A stretch of DNA of 64,000 nucleotides from Prevotella sp. CAG:617 (GTDB taxonomy: Bacteria; Bacteroidota; Bacteroidia; Bacteroidales; Bacteroidaceae). Where the stretch lies: the NCBI GenBank assembly GCA_000438115.1, contig FR903596.1, positions 95,407-159,406 on the forward strand, read 5' to 3'. The position numbers were made by a program, and so were the translations under genes. Position 1 is the stretch's first letter, and the number at the start of each line of letters is the position of its first letter. Of this stretch, positions 8,473 through 19,300 are shown one piece after another. The notes beneath the pieces are model-generated. The model ran no database searches, had not been told where the DNA came from, and saw only the letters and a list, made by a program, of their open reading frames with translations.

Positions 8473-9117
8473 ATGAATCTGTTTTCTAGCCTTTTAAAGA
8501 AAAGAATCGAGTCTGAAGCTGTTGACAAGATTGGCGGAATGGAAGATTTTATGACTTTAATAAAAGTGTATTATCAAGCAGTAATGGCTGCGAATTTAGG
8601 TATTACCAATTTGGCGGTATTACCAGACCTCAGGGTTTTTAAGCAGACTTTACACGTGCCAACTGTCAATAATAAATTAGGCTTGGGAGAGAAGAAGCGT
8701 TGTAAAACCATGTTGATGGAAATATATGGTATACAAGAATTCTTCTTCAAGGAGATTGACGCAAGCATCAAGCGTAATTGTCGTAATGTAAATGATATTC
8801 GCAATTACTTATTTATGTTCCAGGGGTTCAGTCAGGATTTGATGATGCTGATGGGAACTTTGATGAAATGGAAATTCCGGATTCCGGGGCTTTTCAAGCG
8901 TGCATTGCGTACATTTACTGAAAAAACGGTTTCAGATGTCTTTGTTCGTGAAAACTGGAAAGACGAAGGTGTTCGGAAAGCGTGTGTCGCGATCCGGAAA
9001 TATCAGGCATCATTGGGATTTTCGCAAGCTTGGATTGTAGAGTATGTATATAATATCATTATTCTTGCCAAGAAAGAGCCTAAGCCCAAAGATGTGAACG
9101 ATAATGAAAAGAAGTAA
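8473..9117 (+). CDS. Conserved-looking cytoplasmic protein of unknown function
   Basis: I do not recognise this 214-residue protein. It has no signal peptide or convincing membrane span, is basic and mostly helical (MTLIKVYYQAVMAANLG, KWKFRIPGLFKRALRTF), and ends in a Lys/Asp/Asn-rich tail. ATG 8473 is chosen because the upstream in-frame ATG lies within the promoter. It is the first gene of a run leading to zapA and RNase Y, with a 95-nt gap to the next gene, so it could be an envelope or division accessory protein, but that is guilt by association only. Confidence 0.75.
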   Translation: MNLFSSLLKKRIESEAVDKIGGMEDFMTLIKVYYQAVMAANLGITNLAVLPDLRVFKQTLHVPTVNNKLGLGEKKRCKTMLMEIYGIQEFFFKEIDASIKRNCRNVNDIRNYLFMFQGFSQDLMMLMGTLMKWKFRIPGLFKRALRTFTEKTVSDVFVRENWKDEGVRKACVAIRKYQASLGFSQAWIVEYVYNIIILAKKEPKPKDVNDNEKK

Positions 9118-9212
9118 TCAATCGGCGGATATGTTGGCGGGGGAAGAATGCATGTTTGAAACTCGTTTTACAACGCTCGATTTTTAGATTGTAATTACAA
9201 TATCAGGTTGCC

Positions 9213-9506
9213 ATGACGAATGAAGAGCTTGAATCTTTAAAGCGCTTTCAGACACGGGTGCGTCAGTTAATCCTTCAGTATCGTGAGTTGCAAAATGCAA
9301 TAGATGGCTATGTACAACGAATAGAGGTCTTGGAGGCTGAAAATGAGCGGCTGAAGAAGCAGGGGGAGCAAGCTCGGCAGGAGTATGCTAATTTGAAGTT
9401 GGCCAAGATGATAGAAGTTGGTGATTCTGATGTTAGAGATGCAAAAACGCGGATAACCAAACTTATACACGAGGTAGATAAGTGTATTGCTTTGTTAAAT
9501 GTGTAA
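9213..9506 (+). CDS. Small coiled-coil protein upstream of ZapA
   Basis: A 97-residue protein that is almost entirely heptad-like helix (ELESLKRFQTRVRQLIL, then IEVLEAENERLKKQGE around residues 36-51). There is no signal peptide. It ends 12 nt before zapA. In size, coiled-coil content and linkage it recalls the division-associated coiled-coil protein ZapB of proteobacteria, although homology to ZapB cannot be claimed by eye. Likely role: partner of ZapA or of the Z-ring. Confidence 0.8.
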   Translation: MTNEELESLKRFQTRVRQLILQYRELQNAIDGYVQRIEVLEAENERLKKQGEQARQEYANLKLAKMIEVGDSDVRDAKTRITKLIHEVDKCIALLNV

Positions 9507-9518
9507 TGTTACGTAATA

Positions 9519-9821
9519 ATGGCTATCAATAAGGATAAGCGGGTTATTCATATTCGTATCGGCAATTTGTCTTTTCCAATTGAAATTCCGTGTGAAAAGG
9601 AAGAGGCATTCCGGCATGTTGAACGGCTCGTAAACGAAGAACTTAGCCGTTATCAGGAACGTTACAGAGGGCAGAGTATGGAAAAGTATATGGCAATGGT
9701 GTTGATCGATATCGGAATGAAATTCTTTTATAGTGAGCGGCGAAATGATACGGAGCCGTTTATTCAGGCAATGGAAGAGCTTTCATATGAGTTGGAGAGT
9801 GCATTGAAAAATGCAGAATGA
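9519..9821 (+). CDS. zapA: Cell division protein ZapA
   Basis: A 100-residue protein with the ZapA layout: an N-terminal beta-alpha head (VIHIRIGNLSFPIEIP, about residues 8-23) with HVERLVNEEL, and a C-terminal helix for tetramer formation (from about residue 50). ZapA bundles FtsZ filaments at mid-cell. The start follows the coiled-coil gene by 12 nt, and RNase Y begins 88 nt downstream. Length fits the family (about 95-110 residues). Confidence 0.88.
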   Translation: MAINKDKRVIHIRIGNLSFPIEIPCEKEEAFRHVERLVNEELSRYQERYRGQSMEKYMAMVLIDIGMKFFYSERRNDTEPFIQAMEELSYELESALKNAE

Positions 9822-9839
9822 TATGAAATATAAATGCAT

Positions 9840-9866
9840 CGGCAGGTATGATTTTCTGCCGTTTTG
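9840..9866 (+). terminator. Weak hairpin between zapA and rny
   Basis: CGGCAG (9840-9845) pairs with CTGCCG (9856-9861) and is followed by TTTT. It could give partial termination or processing before rny. It is short and could be chance. Confidence 0.4.
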
Positions 9867-9909
9867 GGAGAAATAGTTTTTTATTGATTTAATAAAGTAA
9901 AGTACTAAA

Positions 9910-11442
9910 ATGATAACCGTCATATTAACAATTGTAGGCTTTTTAATAGGAGGTATGGCAGGCTATAGCTTGTTCAGATACGTCCTTGTTGGGAAATATA
10001 AAAAAATGGTAGGTGATGCAGCGAAAGAAGCTGACGTTATCAAAGAAAAGAAGTTGCTGGAAGTGAAAGAAAAATTCCTGAACAAAAAATCAGAATTGGA
10101 AAAAGAGGTACAGCAGCGAAATCAGAAAATTCTTCAAATTGAAAATAAACTTAAACAGCGTGAGTTGGGCTTGAATCAGCGGCAAGAGGATTTAAGTCGT
10201 CGTAAAACTGAATTAGATAGTTTTGAAACCCGCCTGAACGGTCAGATGCAGTTGCTCAATCTGAAGGAAGAGGAATTGGAGAAGATGCAGTTGCAGGAGA
10301 GAGAAAAACTGGAAGAATTAAGTGGGCTTTCAGCTGAGGAAGCAAAGAAACGGCTTGTTGAGTCATTGAAAGATGAGGCAAAAAGTGACGCACAAAGTTA
10401 TATTAATGAGATAATGGATGATGCAAAAATGACTGCCAATAAGGAGGCAAAGCGCATCGTCATTCAGAGCATACAGCGTGTAGCAACAGAAACGGCCATA
10501 GAGAACAGCGTTACTGTTTTTCATATTGAAAATGATGAGGTTAAAGGTCGAATTATAGGCCGTGAAGGACGTAATATTCGAGCATTAGAAGCTGCAACGG
10601 GAGTTGAAATTGTCGTTGATGATACACCGGAGGCTATTGTGATTTCTGCATTTGACCCTGTGCGTCGAGAGATTTGCCGACTGGCACTTCACCAATTGAT
10701 TTCTGATGGTCGTATTCATCCTGCACGTATTGAGGAAGTCGTTGCAAAAGTAAAAAAACAAGTAGAAGAGGAAATCATCGAAACAGGAAAACGTACAGCG
10801 ATTGATTTGGGAATTCATGGATTACATCCGGAATTGATACGGATCGTAGGAAAAATGAAATATCGTTCGTCTTATGGTCAGAACTTATTACAGCATGCGC
10901 GCGAAACGGCAAATCTTTGCGCAGTTATGGCTTCAGAGTTAGGCTTGAATCCCAAAAAAGCAAAACGAGCCGGATTGTTACATGATATAGGCAAAGTGCC
11001 TGATGAGGAACCTGAGTTGCCACATGCTATTTATGGAGCAAAGTTGGCAGAGAAATATAAGGAGAAACCTGAAATTTGTAATGCTATAGCAGCTCATCAT
11101 GATGAAGTAGAAATGACTTCTTTATTGGCCCCGATCGTGCAGGTTTGTGATGCCATAAGTGGTGCACGTCCTGGAGCGCGTCGGGAAATTGCCGAGGCTT
11201 ATATCAAGCGCTTGAATGATTTGGAAACTATTGCAATGAGTTATCCGGGAGTGACTAAAACTTATGCCATTCAAGCTGGTCGAGAATTGAGGGTAATTGT
11301 CGGAGCCGATAAGATTGATGATAAGCAGATAGAGGGCCTGAGTGCAGATATCGCAAAGCGAATACAGGACGAAATGACTTATCCTGGTCAGGTAAAGATT
11401 ACCGTAATTCGTGAGACCCGTTCTGTAAGTTATGCAAAATAA
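9910..11442 (+). CDS. rny: Ribonuclease Y
   Basis: A 510-residue membrane-anchored endoribonuclease that starts mRNA decay. Domains in order: one N-terminal membrane helix (residues ~2-24), a long coiled coil (~30-190), a KH RNA-binding domain ([15 protein letters not shown], near residue 218), and an HD catalytic domain with the metal-binding pair in [12 protein letters not shown] near residue 360, followed by AHHDEVEM. Length and order are standard. It ends 11 nt inside the next gene, so translation of the two is probably coupled. Confidence 0.96.
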   Translation: MITVILTIVGFLIGGMAGYSLFRYVLVGKYKKMVGDAAKEADVIKEKKLLEVKEKFLNKKSELEKEVQQRNQKILQIENKLKQRELGLNQRQEDLSRRKTELDSFETRLNGQMQLLNLKEEELEKMQLQEREKLEELSGLSAEEAKKRLVESLKDEAKSDAQSYINEIMDDAKMTANKEAKRIVIQSIQRVATETAIENSVTVFHIENDEVKGRIIGREGRNIRALEAATGVEIVVDDTPEAIVISAFDPVRREICRLALHQLISDGRIHPARIEEVVAKVKKQVEEEIIETGKRTAIDLGIHGLHPELIRIVGKMKYRSSYGQNLLQHARETANLCAVMASELGLNPKKAKRAGLLHDIGKVPDEEPELPHAIYGAKLAEKYKEKPEICNAIAAHHDEVEMTSLLAPIVQVCDAISGARPGARREIAEAYIKRLNDLETIAMSYPGVTKTYAIQAGRELRVIVGADKIDDKQIEGLSADIAKRIQDEMTYPGQVKITVIRETRSVSYAK

Positions 11443-12943
11443 GATTTTGAAAGTTTCTTTAGCGGGATGTATGTTGCTGTGGCCGATATTTCAGGCTACA
11501 GCACAACAAACCGCTATTGAGGCTGCAATGAAAGGCGTAGAATATAAGGTAGAAGTTCAAGGTACTGCATCTTCAGGGGATTCGCCTACATGGTTGAATG
11601 CCAATAAGTATGGCCTTTCAAGTGTAAAGGGAACAAATGGTTATTTAGAGGCATCTATTTGTAGAGATGTTGAATTAGATAGCACACGCAATTGGCGGAT
11701 TGGCTATGGTTTAGATTTGGCTGTGGCTGCTAATTTTACTTCGACTTTTGTCTTTCAGCAGGGGTATATAGATTTTCGGTATAAAAAAGTAGGATTATCT
11801 ATAGGTCAGAAAGAGCGTTTGCCGAATTTAAAGGATGCTTCGCTAAGTTCTGGAAGTCAAACGTTTGGTATTAATGCACGTCCCATTCCTGATATACGTT
11901 TTGAAATACCTGAATATATTTCGATTACGGGGAAAAGTGATTGGATAGGCATAAGAGGGCATTTTGGCTACGGAATGCAAACTGATGGGCATTGGGCTTC
12001 TACGTATGCCAATAATAATGTATCCTATGTTCGTAAGGTGTTGTATCATTCTAAATCTGGCTTTATGCGTTTTGGAAACGAGGATAAGTTTCCTTTGGTT
12101 TTTGAGGCTGGAGCAGAGATGGCTTGTCAGTTTGGAGGCGTTAAGTACGAAGCGACATCTCGTAAGAAGACTAATTTATACGGAGGATTGAAGGATTTTA
12201 TAACCGTTATATATTCCGGAGGATCGGATCCTGGAGAAGGCATTTATGCGAATGCTGCCGGAAATACGGTTGGAAGTTGGCTGTTAAGTTTGAGTTACAT
12301 GTTCCAGAATGGATTGAAGCTTCGTACTTATTATGATCATTTTTTTGAAGATCATTCCCAGTTGTTTTGGCAATATGGGTGGAGGGACGGTATGATTGGT
12401 GCGGAAATAACTTTGCCCAAAAATAATTTTGTTGATAAGTTTGTGTATGAGTATCTCTATACTAAGAGTCAAAGCGGTCCCGTGTACCATGATCATACTC
12501 CGAGTGTAGAAGATCAGATTAGCGCAGTTGATAATTATTATAATCACGGAATTTATTCAGGATGGCAGCATTGGGGGCAAGCAATAGGAAATCCTTTGTA
12601 TCGTTCACCCTTATACCGTAATGATGGAACTTTTATGTTTAGTAGTAATCGCTTTATTGCACATCATTTTGGTATTAAGGGGCATATTTTGCCGGAATTG
12701 TCTTATCGTGCATTGTATTCCTATACAGCAAATTGGGGAACTTATAGCAAGCCGTATGATGAAATTAAATATGGCAATTCTTTTTTATTAGAGTTATCCT
12801 GGTCGCCTCAGCAAATTGGTCGTGTTGATTTGAGAGGATGGCATGTTACTGGTGCTTTTGGTTTGGATCGGGGGCAGCAGACAGGAAAAAATACAGGTTT
12901 TCAGTTTACGTTGATCAAAGAGGGTCTGTTGACGCGCAGATAA
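11432..12943 (+). CDS. Wzi-like capsule assembly outer-membrane beta-barrel
   Basis: A 503-residue protein with a signal peptide ([19 protein letters not shown], residues ~8-26) and then alternating beta-strand sequence with many aromatic residues, as in the capsule assembly protein Wzi family, which anchors capsule or exopolysaccharide at the outer membrane. Supporting segments are [14 protein letters not shown] near residue 50 and [21 protein letters not shown] in the first third (quoted in part). ATG 11432 overlaps the end of rny by 11 nt. It is followed by a small lipoprotein gene 9 nt downstream. Family assignment is from memory of the pattern. Confidence 0.8.
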   Translation: MQNKILKVSLAGCMLLWPIFQATAQQTAIEAAMKGVEYKVEVQGTASSGDSPTWLNANKYGLSSVKGTNGYLEASICRDVELDSTRNWRIGYGLDLAVAANFTSTFVFQQGYIDFRYKKVGLSIGQKERLPNLKDASLSSGSQTFGINARPIPDIRFEIPEYISITGKSDWIGIRGHFGYGMQTDGHWASTYANNNVSYVRKVLYHSKSGFMRFGNEDKFPLVFEAGAEMACQFGGVKYEATSRKKTNLYGGLKDFITVIYSGGSDPGEGIYANAAGNTVGSWLLSLSYMFQNGLKLRTYYDHFFEDHSQLFWQYGWRDGMIGAEITLPKNNFVDKFVYEYLYTKSQSGPVYHDHTPSVEDQISAVDNYYNHGIYSGWQHWGQAIGNPLYRSPLYRNDGTFMFSSNRFIAHHFGIKGHILPELSYRALYSYTANWGTYSKPYDEIKYGNSFLLELSWSPQQIGRVDLRGWHVTGAFGLDRGQQTGKNTGFQFTLIKEGLLTRR

Positions 12944-12952
12944 TGTTCTATT

Positions 12953-13381
12953 ATGAATAAGATTGTATACATATTACTTGCCATAGTGTCGTTCTGTGTA
13001 GTTTCATGTGATAAAATACCAGAAAACGGTGATTTGGACGGAAATTGGCAATTGCTTACTATTGAAGAGCATAATAGTGGTGAGGTCGTATCAGTGAAGG
13101 AACAAAAGGTTTTTTGGGCCGTACAATTGAAATTAATTGCTTATAGGAGTGCTGATAATTCTTACTTGAGCCGTTTTGTCTATGATGGTGATAGTTTGTT
13201 CCTTTATAATTTTTATCGGCACACACGCTATGAAGATTATCTGTTGACTGATAGTAGTACAACGGAATTGGAAAAATTAGGCATTCATGGAATTTCAGGA
13301 CGTTTTGCGGTTGAGTCGCTTGATAAAAAACGAATGGTATTGAATTCTAATGATTCACGTCTCGTTTTTCGTAAATTCTGA
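12953..13381 (+). CDS. Small lipoprotein, lipocalin-like
   Basis: A 142-residue protein with a signal peptide ending in a lipobox (FCVVSC, Cys near residue 19), so it should be lipid-anchored in the envelope. The mature part begins GDLDGNWQLLTIEE, the usual opening of lipocalin-like or DUF4488-type Bacteroidetes lipoproteins, and is beta-rich. It starts 9 nt after the Wzi-like gene. Function is unknown; a ligand-binding or barrel-accessory role would fit. Confidence 0.78.
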   Translation: MNKIVYILLAIVSFCVVSCDKIPENGDLDGNWQLLTIEEHNSGEVVSVKEQKVFWAVQLKLIAYRSADNSYLSRFVYDGDSLFLYNFYRHTRYEDYLLTDSSTTELEKLGIHGISGRFAVESLDKKRMVLNSNDSRLVFRKF

Positions 13382-13398
13382 TATGTACTGGAAATGAC

Positions 13399-13412
13399 GT
13401 AAAAGCTTTTAC
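13399..13412. terminator. Palindrome between convergent genes
   Basis: GTAAAAGCTTTTAC is a perfect 14-nt palindrome in the 49-nt gap between convergent genes. It has no loop of its own and could only weakly terminate both directions. Confidence 0.3.
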
Positions 13413-13430
13413 TTTGAGATCTGTGTATGA

Positions 13431-14609
13431 TTAACGTTTTAGTTCTATTCTAAAAGTTGTACCTTTATTGATTTCGCTATTTCTTACGTAGATTTTTCCG
13501 TGGTGGTATTCTTGTATGATTCGTTGTGCAAGTGATAAACCTAATCCCCATCCTCTGGATTTGCTTGTAAAACCAGGACGAAATACGTTTTTAAAGTCTT
13601 TCTTGTCAATTCCTTTACCAGTATCTGATACATCGATGACCGCTTTTTCTTTAATCGTATGAACGAGAATATGAATATTTCCTTTTCCGTTCATGGCGTC
13701 AATGGCATTTTTTAGTAAATTTTCAATGACCCATTCCAGCAATGGGGCAGAGATGTAGGCTTTTAATTGTGGGAATTCTATGTCGTAATCAATCTTTATG
13801 TTATGTGATGTGCGTTTTGTCATATAATCTGTGACGTGCACAATTAATGATTCTAGATCTTTGTATTCTAGCTTTGGCGTAGAACCTATTTTTGAAAAAC
13901 GTTCTGCAACCAGTTGCAGACGTAAAATATCGTTGTTCAGTTCAGGTATTAGTGGATCATTTGGATATTTTTCCTTTAGAATTTCCTCCCATGCCATTAA
14001 TGAAGATATGGGAGTTCCCAGCTGGTGAGCAGTTTCCTTAGACAGTCCGACCCATACTCGATTTTGTTCTGCTCTTTTTGCAGATAGTAGTGCCCATATG
14101 CCAATGAGTCCAAACAGACCAACAACAACAAGTTGTATGTAAGGGTAGCTTGCTAATCGTTTCAGCATGATGGATTCATCGTAGCTAACCAATATGTAGT
14201 CTTGTTGTTTATGCGACTTTGTTGTGTTGTTGGTTAGGTTAACTTTAAAATATTTACCGGAATGCTGCATTTTTTGCGCAGTTTCTTGTAAATATGGAAT
14301 GGAATCTTTTTGGTATTTTGCCGGTATATATAAATTTCTCGAAGTTATTATTTCTCCTTTTGATGAAGTGACAATTACCGGAATTGTATTGTTTCCGTTG
14401 ATTACCTGCAATACAAGGTTCAGGTCACTGTTTTCGTCGGCATTTGCCAATGATTTCATGGCTTCTGCCCAAATCAGCATGTTGCTTTTTTCTTGTTTGG
14501 ATAAATCGCTGATAAGCGAATGGGAAATAATAAGTGAGGCTACAGAAACGATAACCGCAGCCAATATAATTCCTATTTTTAGGCGTTTCAGTTTTTCAGT
14601 CCATTGCAT
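13431..14609 (-). CDS. Sensor histidine kinase in the porU-porV operon
   Basis: A 392-residue membrane sensor kinase. Two hydrophobic segments (about residues 11-33 and 158-178) flank a ~120-residue periplasmic domain without a recognised fold. The H box is KETAHQLGTPISSL with the phosphoacceptor His near residue 196. The ATP-binding domain shows NLLKNAIDA (N box), DTGKGI (G1) and GWGLGLSL (G2). No HAMP or receiver domain is seen, and no response regulator gene is in the window. It starts 15 nt after ispF and is the last gene of the porU-porV-ispF operon, suggesting but not proving a PorY-type role in controlling type IX secretion. Confidence 0.9.
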   Translation of the reverse strand: MQWTEKLKRLKIGIILAAVIVSVASLIISHSLISDLSKQEKSNMLIWAEAMKSLANADENSDLNLVLQVINGNNTIPVIVTSSKGEIITSRNLYIPAKYQKDSIPYLQETAQKMQHSGKYFKVNLTNNTTKSHKQQDYILVSYDESIMLKRLASYPYIQLVVVGLFGLIGIWALLSAKRAEQNRVWVGLSKETAHQLGTPISSLMAWEEILKEKYPNDPLIPELNNDILRLQLVAERFSKIGSTPKLEYKDLESLIVHVTDYMTKRTSHNIKIDYDIEFPQLKAYISAPLLEWVIENLLKNAIDAMNGKGNIHILVHTIKEKAVIDVSDTGKGIDKKDFKNVFRPGFTSKSRGWGLGLSLAQRIIQEYHHGKIYVRNSEINKGTTFRIELKR

Positions 14610-14624
14610 GACTGAATATTTTTG

Positions 14625-15113
14625 TTATACGTTTTGCTCAATCAGCACAACAGCATATGCTGATATTCCTTCTTCGCGTCCCGTAAATCCCAAACGTTCG
14701 GTGGTTGTAGCTTTAATTGAAATATCGTCAATTTCAAGATTTGTTGTTTGGGCCAAAACGGTTTTCATCTTGTCAATATGAGGAGACAGTTTGGGGGCTT
14801 GTGCACAAATCGTGGCATCAATGTTGCTTACTTCATATCCTTTTTCTTTAATGAGTCTTATACATTCAGCCAATAGTATTTTACTGTCTATATTCTTGTA
14901 TTTGCTGGCATTATCGGGAAAGTGGTATCCTATGTCTCGTAGGTTTGCAGCTCCTAACAAGGCATCACATATTGCATGAATAAGAACATCGGCATCACTG
15001 TGTCCGTCTAATCCCATGGCGTGCTCAATTTTTATCCCACCAAGCCAAAGTTCACGTCCACTTACCAGCTTGTGTACGTCATATCCGAATCCAACTCTGA
15101 TTTTATGTTTCAT
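14625..15113 (-). CDS. ispF: 2-C-methyl-D-erythritol 2,4-cyclodiphosphate synthase
   Basis: A 162-residue enzyme of the MEP isoprenoid pathway that converts CDP-ME 2-phosphate to MEcPP with release of CMP. The metal-binding residues are visible in GFGYDVHKL (Asp and His near residues 10-12) and HSDADVLIHAICDALLGA (second His near residue 44), with the signature region TTTERLGFTGREEGI near the C-terminus. Full length. It lies 20 nt downstream of porV and 15 nt before the kinase; this order recalls the porU-porV-ispF arrangement in Porphyromonas gingivalis. Confidence 0.96.
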   Translation of the reverse strand: MKHKIRVGFGYDVHKLVSGRELWLGGIKIEHAMGLDGHSDADVLIHAICDALLGAANLRDIGYHFPDNASKYKNIDSKILLAECIRLIKEKGYEVSNIDATICAQAPKLSPHIDKMKTVLAQTTNLEIDDISIKATTTERLGFTGREEGISAYAVVLIEQNV

Positions 15114-15133
15114 ATTGATATGTGCCGTTTTTA

Positions 15134-16306
15134 TTATCTTCTTCTTCCAAATAGATCTTTGATGCCATCCATGTCGAATCCCAGCGATACACGTATGGTT
15201 TGGTCGAGTGGGTTGCTTGAGGATGCAGATACAACGTAACCTGCATCAATTGAAAAGATACTCATTTTGAATCCTGCACCAAATGTAAAATACTTGCGGT
15301 TTCCCTGGCTTTCACTTTCATGGTGATATCCAGCACGTAATGAGAAGCGGTCGTTGTAGGTGTATTCGGCACCAACTCCCCATAGGATTTCCTGCATTTC
15401 TCCTTTGAATCCATTGGGAGAGTCATGAAAACTCTTGAAAATACCTGAAATAGAAGAGATTTCGTAATATTCTTTGCGAATTCGTTCGTTATATTCTTCA
15501 TCATCTTCTTCTTCGCCGTCGATTATTTTTTTTAGAGGCTTGGACGGTACCAATAGTTTACTTGCTTCTACATTAAAGGCCAGTTTGTTGTATTCATTAA
15601 GGGGAACTGTCAGTCCAACGCCCAAGCGAAGTGTGGTAGGTATGAAATAAGAGTAATCTTCACCAAAGTTGATTTTACTACCAATGTTACTGATGTTGAG
15701 ACCGAATCCTAACATACTTTCACGATTTCCCAACATAATGTAGTTATTGTAATACATGGCAATATCAGCCGCAAAGGCCGAGCCTGCGTGTAAGTCGTTT
15801 GATACGTTACCATCAATGTTGGAATAAATATAACGGAGGGCAATTGCGGCTGACAATTTTTCGCTTAACATTCTGGAGTAGGCCACATCAACCGCCATTT
15901 CATATGGATGTGCAGTAATATCATTAGAACTGACTTCACCCAGGGAGAAAAAACGTAATGATCCACTTAATGCCTGATAATCGCCTATACGGTAGTAGCC
16001 AGCCAAATATCCTAAGTCAATGTCGTTGACCAATTGTCGCAGCCAAGGGGTATAGTTAATGGCAACACCTCCCTTACTGATACAAAACGGATATTTTGCG
16101 GGGTTCCATGCCTGTGAGTTTACATCCGGTTCCGTGGCAACACCAATATCTCCCATAGATCCACCTCTGGCTTCCGGTGCTATGGTTTGTGACACTACTG
16201 CTGTCACTACGGGGTTGAATGCGTCTTTGGCATAGTCATCTGCATGAGCGGATGACATGCTTATCAATAGCAGTAAAAGGAGTGAGAGTCTTTTCTTATT
16301 CTTCAT
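15134..16306 (-). CDS. porV: Type IX secretion system outer-membrane protein PorV (LptO)
   Basis: A 390-residue protein with a signal peptide (LSLLLLLLISMSSAHA, residues ~7-22) and a beta-barrel body of the FadL-like type. The segments APEARGGSMGDIGVATEPDV (about residues 43-62) and NPAKYPF are typical of PorV, the shuttle that carries cargo from the translocon to the attachment complex with PorU. Length equals that of known PorV proteins. It lies 83 nt downstream of porU and 20 nt upstream of ispF. Confidence 0.93.
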   Translation of the reverse strand: MKNKKRLSLLLLLLISMSSAHADDYAKDAFNPVVTAVVSQTIAPEARGGSMGDIGVATEPDVNSQAWNPAKYPFCISKGGVAINYTPWLRQLVNDIDLGYLAGYYRIGDYQALSGSLRFFSLGEVSSNDITAHPYEMAVDVAYSRMLSEKLSAAIALRYIYSNIDGNVSNDLHAGSAFAADIAMYYNNYIMLGNRESMLGFGLNISNIGSKINFGEDYSYFIPTTLRLGVGLTVPLNEYNKLAFNVEASKLLVPSKPLKKIIDGEEEDDEEYNERIRKEYYEISSISGIFKSFHDSPNGFKGEMQEILWGVGAEYTYNDRFSLRAGYHHESESQGNRKYFTFGAGFKMSIFSIDAGYVVSASSSNPLDQTIRVSLGFDMDGIKDLFGRRR

Positions 16307-16389
16307 CTGTATCTGTGATCGTTTTGTTTAATGTAGGCTGTATGCCTGGCAACAATCATTGCCTATTATACAACTATTATTTTGCGGTT

Positions 16390-19300
16390 TTATTGTTTGC
16401 TGACTACAAATTTCTCTGTCTGACTTTTTATAGTTTTTCCGTCGATTTGTGCTTCAACATAGAAAATGTAAATTCCCGACGTCATGGGCACATTGTTTTG
16501 GGAGCATAGATTCCATTCATATGTTCCATAGTTGGTAGCTTGGAGTATACTGCTTCCATTCCATAAGTTCCGTCCTTGCAGATCATAAACTTTGATGGTG
16601 TAGGGAGTTTCCTGTTGAAGTTGTTGGCCGTCTATACTTATTTTGAATGTTACCGTGTTGACATTTTCAGACTTTGCAGAGATATAAATACTCGGAGTCC
16701 ATGTTTGGGTAACTACAAAATTCAGTGTCGTAACGGACGGATTGTTCTGCAAATCCCAAACCCGCAGAGTCAGCGTGTGATTGCCGTCGGGTAAATTGTT
16801 AAGCGGATAAGTAATGCTTCCGCTGGTGTATTTCCCGAAATCATACTGGAAATAATTGTTGAGCACGTAGGTCATGCTTTCATCGTTGTCAATGCTTAAT
16901 TCTATGTTATGGCCTATACCGTTTCCGGTATTATTAATTCCGCTCGAGTCTGTCAGTGTAGCATAGAATGTGGCATTGTTTCCTACGCGTCCGCCGTTAC
17001 TGAAGTCTGGATGATTCAGATATAGATATACGTCGGGGCCTATGGAGTCGATAGCGACATTTGATGCTGTTCCATTCATAAACAGTTGGGTCGTGTTGCC
17101 GTTGGCTTCACGGTTCTTTTCAGTGTTGATGGCGTACATGACGAGCTTGCCCGATTCTTCGGAGTAACTGATGTCTATTGGAATGGGGATGCTCATCTGG
17201 ATTTTTCCGTTTTTTATGCTGTCTGTTCCGTCGAACAACGTTCTTGACCATGTTTTATATACATAGTTCGTGGAGGCTGAGTTGTCATTGTTTTTGCATG
17301 TAATGGTTTGCTCAATGTCAAATAGCGTGGCACTGACTACACCTTCCCAGTTTTCAATTTTTTCCCCATTAATGTCTGTAATGTACCCCTGTATGGTTGC
17401 TGTTTGTCCTGCTTTTAGTTGGATACGCTGTTTTACGGATTGTCCGTTTATGCTGTCAATGACAATCCGTGCTGTGGGTATATTTAAGCGAAGTGCAGGA
17501 TCGCCAATTAGTACATAACGTAATTTGTTGTCTGTAAGATCCAGCCTGTCAGTAATCAGGTCGTTTTTCGTCGTCATCAACGCTTCTCCCAAGGTCGTAG
17601 CTGAGCCATCAGACTGAGGTTTCAGCAAAGCTTGCGTAAGTGTGCGGTTCAGATAGTTGTTTTTGTCTGAAACCACTGTGCGTGCTGCACAAATCATGCC
17701 GATGGCTCCACCGTTGGCGCATAAAACGGCCGTGCGGCCGATGTTCAAATCATTGGGGTCATCATACGGGTCAATTTCACACGAAGCCATAATCCAAAGC
17801 GGCAATTTGCCGGTTGTATAGTTGAAGTCATTCGTTACCATGACTTTTTCGTGAGAAAGTTGTGAAGGAGAACCATGTCCTGAGTAATTCATGATTAGTG
17901 CCCCATTTTGTAGAACGGTCTTAATGTCCGTTTCTGCTTGGGGATATGAATTTCCTGTGGCAGTCGTGGTGCGTTCGTAGGCATCCCAGTATATTTTCTT
18001 TACATTGAAATTCTGCAAGTAAGACTGATTATTGTTGATTACACTTTCTGCATCTGTCATGTGCAGATTGGCATCTCCGTCATCAGCCATAAAACATATG
18101 GTATTCTGCCAGTTGCCGTAATTCGTGTTTTGGGCATAGGCGATGACTTTGTCAACCATGATTTTTGCTTCTTCGGGTGTACTGACGGTAAACCGGCCTA
18201 TGCCAAGGTCTATTTTTTCTGCGGTGATTTTTTCTCCCTCTCCGTCGTCAAGCAGTCCGAAGTAATCATCGCTTGTATAATTGTTCAGCGTGCCCAAAGA
18301 GTAATCGGACTCATAAGCCAGCAGGTAATCGTCGGGAGAGGCATTCTTCCAATCTTCCGTAATCATACGGTTGTCCCATACGCAGTCGCCAAATAACAGC
18401 AGGTATTTGGGCAAATCTTTTTCTGTCGTAGCCTTGTCATATAACATCTTCAGGTAGCGGCGATAGGCTGTGGCATCGGGGGTACCCGATGAGAACTCGT
18501 TGTACAGTTCAACGGCCTTTACAATTTTTGTGCGAAGTCCGTCGTGCTGTTCATGGAAGTCCGCCAGTCGTTTGGCTTGGTCATATAATTTTCCGGAAGT
18601 AGGAATAATAATGACCATATCGTAGGCAGAATCTGCGTGCAGATTCTGATTGTAAATCTCACCGACCAGTTCAGGACTTTCATATGTGTCTGCAATATCA
18701 AGGGCAATGTATCTGCCCCCGTCTTGCACGAGGTTTACCTGGTAGTTGCTTCCGTTCAGACTACCGTAGACTTCATGTGTCTTTAGCGTGGCTCCGGTTC
18801 CGATTTTCCATATCCTGGTGTTGTTGTCTGCCTCATTTACCGTATAGCAGGTTGACGAACTGTTTTTGACTGGCGTACTGAATATGATGGGGCCGTTGTC
18901 CAGTGACAATTTTCTGAGATAGGGTATGCAGATGAAGTTAAGACGGGCCGCAACACCGGTTGTCGTCTGTATTTTTAGCGTATTGCTGCTCTGTGGCTGT
19001 GCAGTCAGGTAGTAGCCTTTTTCATTGGCAGACGTGTATTGGCTGCTTATGGCTGGAATGGAAAAACTTCCGGCACTTTCGCCATTGAGTGTAAGGGTTA
19101 CTCTGCATGACTGTGTTCCGCTTGCAGCCATGGCTACAGATGGCTTTTCGTCAGGACAGTCCTGATAAAAACCTGGCAAATCGATGTGAATGCTGCGGCT
19201 GCTGTTCGTAGCGAAGTCATAGCTGTCGTAAAACTGTCGTCCGCCGTGATACCAGCTGTAACTGTCATATTCATTGATTGCATAATTCCTGACATACGCA

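Noticed and set aside
13399..13412. Palindrome GTAAAAGCTTTTAC as a strong terminator
   Set aside because: It has no loop and no T tract; kept only as a low-confidence feature.
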